Assembly (NCBI RefSeq): GCF_001027285.1
Contig: NZ_CP011509.1
Span: 7,712,501-7,776,500, forward strand
From: Archangium gephyra
Lineage (GTDB): Bacteria; Myxococcota; Myxococcia; Myxococcales; Myxococcaceae
Length of the DNA stretch: 64,000 nucleotides
Direction of reading: 5' to 3'
Part shown: in pieces, positions 52,799 to 63,900 of the stretch
Layout: each line of letters opens with the position of its first letter
Numbering within the stretch: position 1 is the first letter of the stretch
Translations under genes and position numbers: made by a program
The notes under the pieces: model-generated
Told to the model about the DNA's origin: nothing
The model's database searches: none
Seen by the model: the letters and a program-made list of their open reading frames with translations, nothing else

Positions 52799-54336
52799 GA
52801 GGGAGGCATCCGTGGGAGTCGAAGCTGGAAGGTGGTGCCCTCTTGCGCCGAGGAGCGGACCCCCACCGTTCCGCCATGGGCCCGGACGAGCTGATCCACG
52901 ATGTAGAGGCCCAGCCCGATGCTGCGGCGGGAGTTGTCGGCGGCGTCCGCGCCGCGTTGCAGGGGCTGGAAGAGGCGGCCGAGCAGCCCGGTGGGGATGG
53001 GCTCGCCGGTGTTGTGGACGTGGATGGACACCGCGTCCTCCTCCCCCACCACCGACACCGAGACGGGCCCGTCCTTGGGCGAGTATTGGAGGGCGTTGCT
53101 CACCAGGTTGCCGAGCACCTGCGCCAGCCGGTCCGCGTCCCACAGGCCCCTGCCCGCGCCCTGGCAGTGCTCGCGCAGCTCGCGCCCGGGGTGGTTCAGC
53201 CCCACCTCCTGCAGGACCTGCCGCACGAGGGCGTGCAGATCCACGTTCCTGCGCTGCAGCGGGATGCCACCGCCGAGGCGCGCCCGGGTGAAGTCGAGCA
53301 GGTCTCGCACCATGCGGGTGGCACGCTCGGCGCTGGTGAGGATGAGGCGGGCATAGAAGGCGTGGCGCTCGTCCAGCTTCGCGTGCTCCACGAGCCCCGT
53401 GGCGCTCAGGGAGATGGCGCCCAGGGGATTGCGCAGATCATGGGACACGATGCCGATGAGCTGCTGGGCGAACTCGGCACGCTGGAGCGCCTCGGCCGCG
53501 GCGGCCCGGCTCGCCGTCACGTCCTGCACGGCCCCCACCATCCGGATGGCCTGGCCGTGCTCATCCCGCATGACGAAACCCCGGTCCGCCACCGTGGCAT
53601 AGCTCCCGTCCTTGCGGCGCAGGCGGTACTCGGTCTCCCACCGGCCCTGCTCGGGCGATTCGACGAGGGCCCGCAGGCCCTGCAACACACGCGGGAGGTC
53701 CTCCGGATGGACGGCCTCCAGCCACCACTGACCGGCGGGGTCCGGCTCCCGATCGCCACGGCCGTACTGCGCCCAGATCTCATCGTTCCGGGTGACCTGG
53801 CCCGTCTTCAAATCCCAGTCCCAGAGCGCGTCCCGGGTGGCCTTCACGACCAGCCGGTAGCGCTCCTCGCTCTCGCGCAGACGCTGCTCGGCCTGCTGGC
53901 GCTCGGCACTCTCGCGGGCCTCGCGCAGGGCACGCTGGACGCTCGGCACCAGCCGCTCCAGACGATCCTTGAGGACGTAGTCGGTGGCGCCCAGCTTGAG
54001 CAGCTCGATGGCGCGCTCCTCCCCGAGCGCTCCGGACACGAAGATGAAGGGCAGCTGCGGCCGGGTGCGGCGCGCCCGCTCCAACGCCGTGAGGCCATGG
54101 AAGCCCGGGATGTTGTAGTCCGAGAGGATGAGCTCGTGCTGGTCCTCGGCCAGGGCCTCGGTGAAGGCGTCGTCGGAGTCCACGCGGGTGAGCGCCACGG
54201 ACAAGCCTTCGCGCTCCAGCCGCTCCTGGATGAGCTCGGCGTCGAGCGGATCATCCTCGAGGAGCAGCACGCTCAGGAGGGACACGGTCCTGGAGCCCGG
54301 CGCGTGGGGGGCCTCGGTGTTGGGGGGGTGGCTCAT
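52795..54336 (-). CDS. REC-PAS histidine kinase of the three-gene relay
   Basis: 513 aa. The N-terminal receiver is intact: acidic Asp28/Asp29, phosphoacceptor Asp73 in LILSDYNIPG, and Lys in YVLKDRL. A coiled linker leads to a PAS domain (about 155-275, WDWDLKTGQVTRNDEIWAQYG), the H-box IGIVSHDLRNPLGAIS and an ATPase with N-box LGNLVSNALQYS and IGLGLYIVDQL. Cytosolic. The ATG overlaps the single-receiver gene upstream and the stop overlaps the double kinase downstream, both by 4 nt, so all three are made together. Confidence 0.92.
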   Translation of the reverse strand: MSHPPNTEAPHAPGSRTVSLLSVLLLEDDPLDAELIQERLEREGLSVALTRVDSDDAFTEALAEDQHELILSDYNIPGFHGLTALERARRTRPQLPFIFVSGALGEERAIELLKLGATDYVLKDRLERLVPSVQRALREARESAERQQAEQRLRESEERYRLVVKATRDALWDWDLKTGQVTRNDEIWAQYGRGDREPDPAGQWWLEAVHPEDLPRVLQGLRALVESPEQGRWETEYRLRRKDGSYATVADRGFVMRDEHGQAIRMVGAVQDVTASRAAAAEALQRAEFAQQLIGIVSHDLRNPLGAISLSATGLVEHAKLDERHAFYARLILTSAERATRMVRDLLDFTRARLGGGIPLQRRNVDLHALVRQVLQEVGLNHPGRELREHCQGAGRGLWDADRLAQVLGNLVSNALQYSPKDGPVSVSVVGEEDAVSIHVHNTGEPIPTGLLGRLFQPLQRGADAADNSRRSIGLGLYIVDQLVRAHGGTVGVRSSAQEGTTFQLRLPRMPPS

Positions 54337-54797
54337 GCGTCCCCCTTGGATTCGGGCGCACTGCCCGGGGGAGGCTCATTCACCTCGGTCCAGAAGACGC
54401 GCAACCCTTCCAGCGCGGACTCGAGCTCCTGGAAGGACACGGGCTTGATGACATAGGCGTTCGCCCCCAGGCCGTAGGAGCGCACCAGATCCACCTCCTC
54501 GCGGCTGGAGGTGAACATCACCACGGGCACCAGCTTCAGGTCCGGATCGCTCTTCATCCGGCTGAGCACCTGCAGCCCGTCCACGCGAGGCAGCTTCAGG
54601 TCCAGGAGCACCACGGACGGGTTGTCCGCTGGACGTCCAGCGTGGGGGCCTTGCCGGTACAGGTAATCGAGGGCCTCCTGACCATCATTCGCCACGATCA
54701 CCTTGTCCGCGAGGTGGGCCTCGGCGAAGGCGGCCAGGATGAGGGTGACATCGTTCTCGCTGTCTTCGACCAGCAGGATGCGTTTCAACGCCGGCAT
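54333..54797 (-). CDS. stand-alone receiver (single-domain response regulator)
   Basis: 154 aa from the ATG at 54797; a GTG at 54809 is an alternative. The sequence is a single CheY-type receiver: Glu11/Asp12, phosphoacceptor Asp66 in VVLLDLKLPRVDG, Thr in VMFTSS, and Lys in YVIKPVSF. It resembles Rcp1-type receivers that serve phytochrome-like kinases. A Pro/Glu-rich tail of ~20 residues follows. It is the first gene of the relay with no DNA-binding domain, so output is probably by phosphotransfer or protein contact. Confidence 0.92.
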   Translation of the reverse strand: MPALKRILLVEDSENDVTLILAAFAEAHLADKVIVANDGQEALDYLYRQGPHAGRPADNPSVVLLDLKLPRVDGLQVLSRMKSDPDLKLVPVVMFTSSREEVDLVRSYGLGANAYVIKPVSFQELESALEGLRVFWTEVNEPPPGSAPESKGDA

Positions 54798-54938
54798 GGG
54801 GGGAACCACACGAGGGGGGCAAGGCGGGGGGACCTTGTCGGAGCAGTAGACGGGAGGCCCACCTGGGAAGCAACCCGAGCAGGCGCCTACAACCCGATTA
54901 CTTTAAACACCAACCGATTCCAACGCTCCCTTGAGTGC

Positions 54939-57749
54939 CTACCCCACGGTGGCGCGCCGGGGCACGCGCCACCGGGCCCGGCTGCCCGTCTGCCGCTCGT
55001 GCCGGGCGTGCCGCGAGCGCAACCCCTTCTCCACGCCGATGATGGGCAGGATGGCGGCCCCCACGAGCGCGCACAGCCCCAGCTCCCCGGCCGACAGGGG
55101 CGCGGTGTCGAACACCTTCCGCATGAAGGGCAGGTAGATGAACCCGAGTTGCAGCACCACCAGCAGCCCGATGCCGGCGTAGACGAAGGGGTTGCTGAAG
55201 AGGCCGATGCGGAAGAGGGAGTCGTGCAGGGAGCGGCAGTTCAGCAGGTAGAAGATCTGGAACATGATGACCGTGGTAACGGCCATGGTCTGCGCCTCGG
55301 CGAGCGCCAGCGTGTGCGCGATGCCCCGCCCCAGCTCGGCGTTGTACTCCCAGAGGAAGAGCCCGGTGGCGCCGGCGCACATGAGCACCGCGACCAGGAG
55401 GGTGCGCATCAGGACGAAACGGCTGAGCACGGGCGCGTCCGGTTGGCGGGGGAGCCGCCGCATCACGTCCGGCTCGCGGGCCTCGAAGGCCAGGGGCAGC
55501 GCGAGCGCCACGGTGGCCACCAGGTTGATCCACAGCAGCTGGGTGGGGAGCATGGCCAGCAGCGGGACGTCCTCGCCATCGAGCCGCATGATGGGGAAGA
55601 AGGCCACGCCGACGATGAGGATGAGGGCCAGCCCCAGGTTGGTGGGCAGCACGAAGGCGAGCGACTTGATGAGGTTGTCGTAGACGCGCCGGCCCTCCTC
55701 CACCGCGGCGGCGATGGAGGCGAAGTTGTCATCCGTGAGGATGATGTCCGCGGCCTCCTTGGACACGGCGGTGCCGGTGATGCCCATGGCCACGCCGATG
55801 TTGGCCTGTTTGAGCGCGGGCGCGTCGTTGACGCCATCACCCGTCATGGCCACCACATGCCCCTCCTGCTGGAGGGCGCGCACCAGGCGCAGCTTGTGCT
55901 CGGGCGCCACGCGGGCGAACACGTTGCAGGAGGTGGCCACCTCGCGCAGCCGCGCCTCATCCATCTCCGCCAGCTGCGCGCCCGTCACCGCTCCCCTCCC
56001 CTCGAGGATGCCGAGCTGCTCGCCAATGGCCTCCGCCGTCTTCGCGTGATCGCCGGTGATCATCTTCACGGTGATGCCCGCGGTGTGGCAGGTCTCGACC
56101 GCGTGGATGGCCTCCTCGCGCGGTGGATCGATCATCCCCTGGAGCCCCAGGAGCCGGAAGCCACCTTCCACGTCCTCGAACTGGAGGCCGCCGTGCGAGA
56201 CCGGAACGGACCTGCTCGCCACGGCCAGCACGCGCATCCCGCGGGAGGCCAGACGCTCCACCTCGGCGAGCACCTCGCCGGTGGCGGGACCGTCGCTGGC
56301 GCAGCGGCGCAGCACCACCTCGGGCGCGCCCTTGAGGAGGATGAACCGGCCGCCCCGCCCGTCCTCGTTGAGGGTGGCCATGAACTGGTTCTCGGACTCG
56401 AAGGGGATGGCATCCACGCGGGCGTGGCGCTCGCGCAGCGCGTCCACCTTCAGGCCCACCTTCTCCGCGGCGACGAGCAAGGCCCCCTCGGTGGGATCGC
56501 CCGTGAGCTGCCAGGAGCCCTCCGCCAGGCGGACCGCGGCGTCATTGCACAGCGCACCGGCCACGAGCAGCTCACGGGCGTCCTCGGTGGGAGGGCCGGG
56601 AGGCTGGCCTTCGCGGCGCAGCTCCCCCTGGGGCGCGTAGCCCACGCCCGAGAGCGTCCAGGTGCTGGCGGGCGTCCAGAGCGCCTGGACGGTCATCTCG
56701 TTGCGGGTGAGCGTGCCCGTCTTGTCGGAGCAGATGACGGTGGTGCTGCCGAGCGTCTCGACCGCGGGCAGCTTGCGGATGATGGCGCGGCGAGAGGCCA
56801 TGTACTGCACGCCGATGGCCAGGGCGATGGTGACGATGGCGGGCAGCCCCTCGGGGATGGCGGCCACGGCCAGCGTGAGGGCGGCCATGAGGGACTCGGC
56901 CACCTCGTAGCCGCGCAGCAGGCCCACGCCCAGCAGGACGAGGGAGATGACGAGGATGGAGACGGTGATGTAGCGGCTGATGACGGCGAGCGCCTTGGTG
57001 AGGGGCGTCTGGAGATCCACCGCCTCGCGCAGCAGTTGGGAGATGCGGCCGAGCTCGGTGCCGCCCCCGGTGGCCACCACCACCGCGGTGCCCGTGCCGT
57101 AGGTGACGTGGGTGCCGCCGAAGGCCATGCTCGTACGGTCCCCGATGCCCGCGCTCGCGGCGACGGCCTCCACCCGCTTCTCCGAGGGGACGGACTCTCC
57201 TGTGAGAGCCGCCTCCTCCACCTGGAGGTTGCGCGCGGCGAGCAGCCGCACATCCGCGGGCACCTTGTCGCCCGAGGCGAGCAGCACCACGTCTCCGGGC
57301 ACGAGCTCGGCGGCGGGCACCGTCAGCTTCTGCCCGTCGCGCAGGACGGTGGCGTTCTCCGGCACCATCTGCGTGAGGGCCTCGATGGCCTTGCCGGCGC
57401 GGAACTCCTGCACGAAGCCGATGAGGGTGTTGAGCACCACCACGGCGAGGACGATGAGCCCGTCCGTCACCTTGCCCAGGCCGATGGCCAGGGCGGCCGA
57501 CGCGAGCAGCACCCAGATGAGCGGGTTGTTCACCTGGCGCCACAGCAGCTTGAGCGGACTCTCACCGGAGACGCGCTGCAACACATTGGGGCCATGGCGC
57601 TCGAGCCGGGCACGGACCTCGGACCCGGAGAGGCCCTCGTCGGGGCTGGACTGGAGGGTCTCGAGCACCGTCTCGGACGGTAGCGAGTGCCAGGGCTGGC
57701 CCTCGGGTCGCGGAGAATCCGTGGAAGACGCTGGCTTGCTCGGGTTCAT
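54939..57749 (-). CDS. P2-type cation-transporting P-type ATPase (SERCA/PMCA-like)
   Basis: 936 aa from the ATG at 57749, GGAG 6 nt upstream. The N-terminal cation-ATPase domain is followed by helices M1-M2 (about 80-120), the A-domain TGES loop (ALTGESVPSEK), M3-M4 with AAIPEGLPAI, phosphorylation DKTGTLT with Asp342, the KGAPE nucleotide-binding motif, MITGDHAKTA, and TGDGVNDAPALKQANIGVAMG. The C-terminal helices M5-M10 are present. PEGLP is typical of P2 pumps for Ca2+, or sometimes Mn2+ or Na+. Inner membrane export to the periplasm is expected. Ion choice is not settled by sequence. Confidence 0.95.
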   Translation of the reverse strand: MNPSKPASSTDSPRPEGQPWHSLPSETVLETLQSSPDEGLSGSEVRARLERHGPNVLQRVSGESPLKLLWRQVNNPLIWVLLASAALAIGLGKVTDGLIVLAVVVLNTLIGFVQEFRAGKAIEALTQMVPENATVLRDGQKLTVPAAELVPGDVVLLASGDKVPADVRLLAARNLQVEEAALTGESVPSEKRVEAVAASAGIGDRTSMAFGGTHVTYGTGTAVVVATGGGTELGRISQLLREAVDLQTPLTKALAVISRYITVSILVISLVLLGVGLLRGYEVAESLMAALTLAVAAIPEGLPAIVTIALAIGVQYMASRRAIIRKLPAVETLGSTTVICSDKTGTLTRNEMTVQALWTPASTWTLSGVGYAPQGELRREGQPPGPPTEDARELLVAGALCNDAAVRLAEGSWQLTGDPTEGALLVAAEKVGLKVDALRERHARVDAIPFESENQFMATLNEDGRGGRFILLKGAPEVVLRRCASDGPATGEVLAEVERLASRGMRVLAVASRSVPVSHGGLQFEDVEGGFRLLGLQGMIDPPREEAIHAVETCHTAGITVKMITGDHAKTAEAIGEQLGILEGRGAVTGAQLAEMDEARLREVATSCNVFARVAPEHKLRLVRALQQEGHVVAMTGDGVNDAPALKQANIGVAMGITGTAVSKEAADIILTDDNFASIAAAVEEGRRVYDNLIKSLAFVLPTNLGLALILIVGVAFFPIMRLDGEDVPLLAMLPTQLLWINLVATVALALPLAFEAREPDVMRRLPRQPDAPVLSRFVLMRTLLVAVLMCAGATGLFLWEYNAELGRGIAHTLALAEAQTMAVTTVIMFQIFYLLNCRSLHDSLFRIGLFSNPFVYAGIGLLVVLQLGFIYLPFMRKVFDTAPLSAGELGLCALVGAAILPIIGVEKGLRSRHARHERQTGSRARWRVPRRATVG

Positions 57750-57759
57750 GGGGCGCTCC

Positions 57760-57780
57760 TCACACGGTGACAATGTGTGA
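57760..57780. promoter_or_regulatory. inverted repeat TCACAC-N9-GTGTGA before the P-type ATPase
   Basis: TCACAC at 57760-57765 and GTGTGA at 57775-57780 flank 9 bp, just upstream of the ribosome site. A regulator binding here would block transcription or translation of the pump gene. No regulator is adjacent. Confidence 0.35.
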
Positions 57781-57819
57781 ACGCCCCCACCCCTTGGCCA
57801 AAAGCAAATCTTTCAGAGA

Positions 57820-57834
57820 GGCTTCGAGAAAGCC
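57820..57834 (-). terminator. possible terminator of the RHS gene
   Basis: On the minus strand GGCTT/AAGCC with a 5-nt loop, about 100 nt past the RHS stop, followed by a moderately T-rich stretch (GATTTGCTTTT). The stem is short. A second hairpin CCGAG/CTCGG lies at 57833-57846. Confidence 0.35.
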
Positions 57835-57934
57835 GAGGGATCTCGGGCACGGTAACGCCCGGCCTCCCGGTGTAGCCAGCTGAGGGAGCAGGCCAGCGAG
57901 AACTGGCACGAGTGCATGGGTCCAGGGAGAGCCA

Positions 57935-60900
57935 TCAGCGCGCGCCCCCCGACATCGCCGTGGAGGCGTCGTCGGAGCTGATCCCGAGGGCTCCCAGGGT
58001 GGTCAACATGGTCGCCGACACCGCCACCGTGTAGCCGGCGGGCGCGCCGATCGTCCGGGTGATGGCCTCGCAGGCCCCGTAGCTCACCGCTCCATTCACC
58101 GCCCCGAGCACCGTGCTCCGGCCGAGCTGGCTGTAGAGCGGATCTCCATTGCGGGCGTTGCTCAGCACCTGCCCCATGTCGCCGCATGCCATGCCCGACA
58201 CCGTCGAGGCCGTGAGCGAGATGCAGGCCTTGCCCAGTTTGCCGTACGCCCTGGCGCCGGGGATGGACCGGGTAAGCCCCAGCTCCATCGTCCCGGAGAG
58301 GAATCCGCCCACCATGCTGCCGAGGAAGCCCTTGCCCATGGCTCCCAGCAGGCCCTTCACCGACCAGTCATCGTTGACGACGCCCTGCACGTTGTACCGG
58401 ATGGCCGAGCGCATGGTGCCCTTGAGACCACTCTTGAGCATCTCGGACCCCAGCTTCTTCAGCGCGTTCTCGCTGGTGCTGGCGCTGGTGCTGGCGCTGG
58501 CGCTGGTCGAGACGGCCCGGGCCCCCTGCTCCGCGCCCGCCTCCGCCCCGGCCGACAGCTCGGAAGCCCCCTCCGAGCCCGCCGCCGCGGCCTCAGCGCC
58601 CCCCTCGGCCGCTGTGCCCGTGGCGTCGGCGGTGCCCTCCACCGCCAGCCCGGTCCCCGCCTCCACTCCCGCGTCCACGGCGACCTCGGCCGCATCCACC
58701 GCCACCGCCGCGCCCGCCTCCGCCGCTTCCGCCGCGACTAGGCTGGCATCGACGCTCGCCGCCACCGCGTCGGACGCCCCGAAGGTGAACACCGTCAGCG
58801 CGGCTCCCGCCACACTCACCGCCGCGATGGCCGCGGAGGTCGCTCCCAGGGCGATCGTCGCTCCAGACACCTGCCCCGTGGAGTCGACGTTGCGCAGCGG
58901 GTCTCCTCCCACGAACACGTAGGGGCTCGAGTACTGACGTGCCGGATCCGGGGCGAGGAAGCGCCGCAGGGACGGATCGTAGAGGCGCGCCACGAAGTTG
59001 TGGACGCGCAGGTCCGCGTCCCACTCCTGGCCCTGGTAGCCGAGGAAGAGCCGCCCGGTGTCGCCCTCGCTGGACACCAGCCCGCCAAAGGCCGACCAGT
59101 CCCACCGCGCCACCCGCTTGCCCGACGCGTCGAGCAGGCCGTGGACGGTGTGCTGCGAGTCGCATACCGGGAAGTAGCGGCCACTGGCATCGGCCACCAT
59201 CACCAGCCCGGTGGGGCCCCAGACCGCCACCGACACCGCGCCGCCGGTGCTCCACAGGAGCGGAACGCTCCCCGCGCCACAATGCACGAAGCGGGTGCTC
59301 CCACCGGCCACCTGGCGCAGCACGCGCTGGCCCTGTCCGCCGTAGGCCAGCCGCAGCACGGTGCCTCCCCGCGCCGCGCGCACGGGCAGGCCGAGGCTGC
59401 GCTCGGTGACGGCGCTGAAGTCACCCCAGGCGGAGACGTACCCCGCGGCCGTCGTGGTGACGCGGGAGTCGCCGCCCCCGAGCGAGACCGAGTCCAACCG
59501 GTTGCTGGCACCCGCGAGGGTGGCGCTCAGGGAGGTGCCGTCGAGCCGTGCGCCCAGGATGTTGCCGTTGGCGTCGTAGGAGGTGATCTGCTCGTCCCCC
59601 GCGCCCTGGCTGGGCTGGCAGCGCGTCAGCCGTCCGTTGCCGTCGTAGGTGCAGGTCCACTGCACCTCGCTCTCTCCCGCCCAGGTCTCCAGGAAGTCCG
59701 ACACCGAGCCGTCCGCGGCCCGCTGGAGCGCCTGGCTCCACACCGTCGCGCCGTCCACCGTGAGGCGCTGGCCCAGTGGCCAGCCTGAGCCCGTCCAGGC
59801 CAGCGTCCCCCGCAGCCGGCCCGCGCCGCGGTACTCGGTCCGCACCGCGCCGTCGGGCGTATAGGTGTAGCGCGCGATGTCATCGGCGCCCGGCGAGGTG
59901 CCGATCGTCTCCACCTGTCCCTGATCGTTGTAGCCGTAGTGGACGGCGGAGATCGGACTGCCCTCGGGGAAGCGCAGCTCCACCACCTCGCCCTGGGCGT
60001 TGTAGCCGTAGGAGATGGAGGCGCTGAAGGAGGTGTCGGCCGACACGTCCAGGTTCGCGCTCATCACGTGGCCGCCGGCGTCGTGCGTGAAGGACTCGGT
60101 GACGGTGGCGGCGCTGGAGAAGCCCTGGGGAGCGGGCAGCGTGGTGGTGACGCGGATGAGGTTGCCCAGCTCGTTCGGCCGCTGGCCATCACCATCCCAA
60201 TCCCAGCGGCGGATCACCGTATGGGCCACGCCGCTGTCGGGCCAGCTCATGTCATTGACCCGGTTGGACAGCGTCTGATCATCCACGGAGGTATCGAGGG
60301 TGCCGAGCTCCACCAGGCGGCCGCGCGCGTCGTAGCGCTGGTACACCAGTCCCTGCTCGCCCGCGTCGAGCGCGGGGGCGGCGAAGCGCACCTGTCCCTC
60401 GGCGGTGTACCAGAAGCGGGTGGTGCCGGTGTCGGGATCGCTCAGCCGCAGCTGCTGGCCGAGCGGGTTGAGGATGGACCGGCTCACGTAGGGCTCGTCC
60501 ACGGACGGCACGCCCTTGCCCCCGCCATTGGGGGTCTGCAGCAGGCGGGTGCTCACCCCTCCGTCGGACGCGCTGGCGTACGAGGTGACCTGGCTGGCCC
60601 GGCCGGTGGAGACGGAGCTCGCGTCGAAGGTCTCCGCCGCGAGCGCCGACTGGGGGCCGGACAGGGCGCGCTGGCTCTGGCGGCCCACCGGGTTGCGGGT
60701 GGTGTGCTGCCGGACGGAGCCCTCACCCACGAGGGTGCTGCCATAACGGAAGGAGGTGGTGGCACGGTCCGTCACGGAGGTGCTGTCCACCTGGGTGATG
60801 GCCAGGGCCTCGCTCGGGGCGCCCTGCTCGAGCTTGCGCTTGCGCGCGGAGGGCTCGTAGCGGGTGCCCGAGTACGGGAAGGCACCATCCTCGTCCGCGT

Positions 60901-63900
60901 AGTAGTCCACGAGCGCTCCGGTCATCGCCCAGGTGCTGTCCAGGGTGTCCAGGAAGGCGCTCTCGTCGACGAAGTCCGGCCGGAACACCATGGGGGCGAG
61001 CGCGGTGTCCGGGCGGCAGGAGCCCGGGGCCATGCGGGTGGCGGCCACGGTGCGTCCCAGCGCGTCGCGCACCACCTGGCTCACCCGCGCGTCGCTTCCC
61101 CACCGGTACTGGTTCTGGCGCTCCTGGGTGGTGCCATCCTGCCAGTCCACTCGGAGACGGGGGGCCCTCAACAGGCCGAGGTTGCGCAGCCTGGCCGTGC
61201 CGCTGCCCGTGTCGAAGCGGATCGAGGTGAGGCCGCTGGCATCGAAGGCACCGGAGAAGATCAACAACCCATCCACGACGAGCAGGAGCTGGCCGTCGGC
61301 GACCACCAGCATCCACAGCGCGCCGGGCCTGGACGGCGTGCAGAGCGCCTCCGGCCCCCCCGGCCAGGACCAGCCGTTGTCCCAGCCCAGCGACAGCGCG
61401 CCGAGGTGGAATCCCATCCAGCCGCTGCCCTCCTCCCGCGCCACCTCCACCACCACCGCGAAGCCCTCCTCCACGCTCGTGCTGGACACGGCGGCCTCGA
61501 GGGAACCCTGGAGCGTCAGCGCGCCGTCCGCCCGCGACCAGGTGCTGCCCGTCGAGGGGACCCAGCGCCCGGCCCAGTCGTCACCCTGGCGGAAGCCCTC
61601 CACCCGGCCTCCCCCGGCGGGCTGGAGGCTCCAGCTCGCATTGGGGTGGCTCGAGGTGAAGTCATCATCGGCGGTGGCCTGGCGCGACAGGCCATTCACC
61701 GTCCACTCCTGGAGCTGCTCTCCCGCTCCGCTCTGGCCCACCCGTACGCCCGCGGCGCTGTAGTGGTAGCGCGTGGTGCTCCCACCCAGGCTGCTCTGCG
61801 CGGTCACCTGGCGGGCCACCGGATCCACCGTCTGTAGTTGCAGGGCGGCCCCCTTGGGGCACACCGCCACCATGTCCACCAGGATCGCCGCCCCCGAGCC
61901 GTTGAGCAGGGTGAGCGTGAGGGTCTGCGCGCGCGAGGTGAGCGTCACGGGCACGAGCACGTGCGTCCAGTCCCCCTGGCCCGTGAGGGTCTGGGTGGGC
62001 AGCGTCACGCCGTCGGCGGTGGCGGTGAGCTGGAACGACGCGTCCCGGGCGGCGCGGATCCAACCCGACCAGACCAGGGTACCGGCGCTCGCGCCGAGCG
62101 AGACGGCGAGCGAGCCCCTCGCGGCCAGCGACAGCGAGCGCGTGCCCATCCAGCAGTCACTGGACCCGGAGCCCCCCTGGGTGGTGAAGCCCTCGCCGGG
62201 ATCGTCCGGCTCGAAGGTGTGGGCCCGCCAGTCGGAGAGCCGCGCCCCGTTGCAGCCGGCGATGGGCAGGGAGAGCTGACTGCTCCGCCGGAGGGAGCCC
62301 GGCACGTTGCCCGCGTCCACCTGCTCGGTGATGAGGCCGTAGGTGTCCCAGCCCGACACCTGGCCCAGGGACGTCCAGCCGCTCAGGTCGGAAGGATCGC
62401 TCCACGGGAAGGTGGGGTCGCAGGTGCCATTCCAGGCGTAGCTGCCGGACTGGGCCGGCACGGTCACGCCCCGGCGGTTGGGTCTCCCCACCGCGAGCGA
62501 GGCCGAGGCGGTGGTGGTCACCGCGGGCTGGTCATCGGACCGCCAGGTGGTGCGCCTGCCCGCCTGCGCCGAGAGCATGTGGAGCGCCGCGTGGAGCGGG
62601 CTCACCGTGGCGGCGCCGGTGGTGAGGCTCGTGGAGGTCTCCCGGGTGCCGGTGCTGCCAATCTGCGCCGAGGTGTTGCTCACCGCGCGCGAGGACCAGG
62701 GCGCCTGGAAGCCGTCCTGCACGTAGCCCGTGCTCCGGGTGACCCGGACCCCGTCCGTGTCGCGGGAGAGGGAGGTGCGCACCACGAAACCGCCATAGAG
62801 GTCGAGCACGTCCGCGCCCGGCGCCTGGGGGCTGGCGGCGCGCTGCCGGTAGACGTCCCACGTCATGGAGAGGGTGCTCAGTGGCGCACCGCTCGCGTCC
62901 TGGAGCTCCACCGAGGAGAGCAGTCCGTCGAGCATCACGTCCGAGCCCGCCGTCTCGCCGCCAATCCCGTTGATGTACGTGCTGCGCACGCTCCCGAAGG
63001 GGGTGCTCGCTGGAGAGCCGCTGCCCGGGAACACCGAGGTGGCGTAGTACTTCGCGACGGTGCCGGAGCTGTCACAGGCGGCCGAGCTGGCATCCGGCAC
63101 GATGCGGGTGGTGCGCTGGCTCAGCCCGTCGTCCACGGAGAACGCGCTGACGGCGTAGTGGCGGATGTTGCCGCTGAGCTGCGCGGTGGGGGTGGAGGGA
63201 TCCGCGGTGAGGCTGTCACCCGCGTAGCGCCGCAGCGTGAGCGAGGTGGCGTGGGAGAAGTCCTTCGTGCCCGCGGGGAAGGTGCACAGCGTGGCCTGGC
63301 CCGCGGCCGACTGACCCGGGCCGCCATCGCTCAGCCGATCCTTCGTGAGCTCGATGGGCGAGCCGTGGAGGATGGCGCCATTGCCCAGCGGTGCCAGCCC
63401 GAGCGTCCACGCGTTCTCCGCGGAGGCGTTCAGCGTGTCCTCCACGTTGAAGGCGAGGAACATGGGACCCTGGTTCACCAGCGTCAGGGTGTCCACCGCG
63501 TAGCGGGTGGACTGGGAATTGTTGTCGAGGGACGCGTTGACGAGCGCCTGGAGATCCTCCGGCGTCCCGGCCAGCGCGTCCGCCCAGCTCGGCGAGTTGC
63601 CACGGAAGTAGAGGTAGCAGCCCACCGTGGCCCAGTCTCCACTGCCCGCGTTGGGCCAGGACTGCACCGGGCCCGCGGGGCCCGAGGCCTTGGGCAGCGG
63701 GGTCTTGGGGGTGAGGGAATCGAGCTGCGCCCAGTCGCTCCCGTCGTAGGCCAGGGCCTTCACCACGGGGAGCGCGCCGCTGCTGGAGAGCGTCACACCC
63801 AGGGACAGGGACGCGCTGTGGCTGTAGCGAGCCATGCCCCCGCTCTGAGGCGAGTAGAGCGACGAGTTGAGCGCCCACGTGCTCCCGTCGAAGCGGAGGA

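Noticed and set aside
59939-61837. Plus-strand frame of about 630 codons inside the RHS gene
   Set aside because: Shadow of the RHS repeats; the minus-strand product has clear YD repeats.
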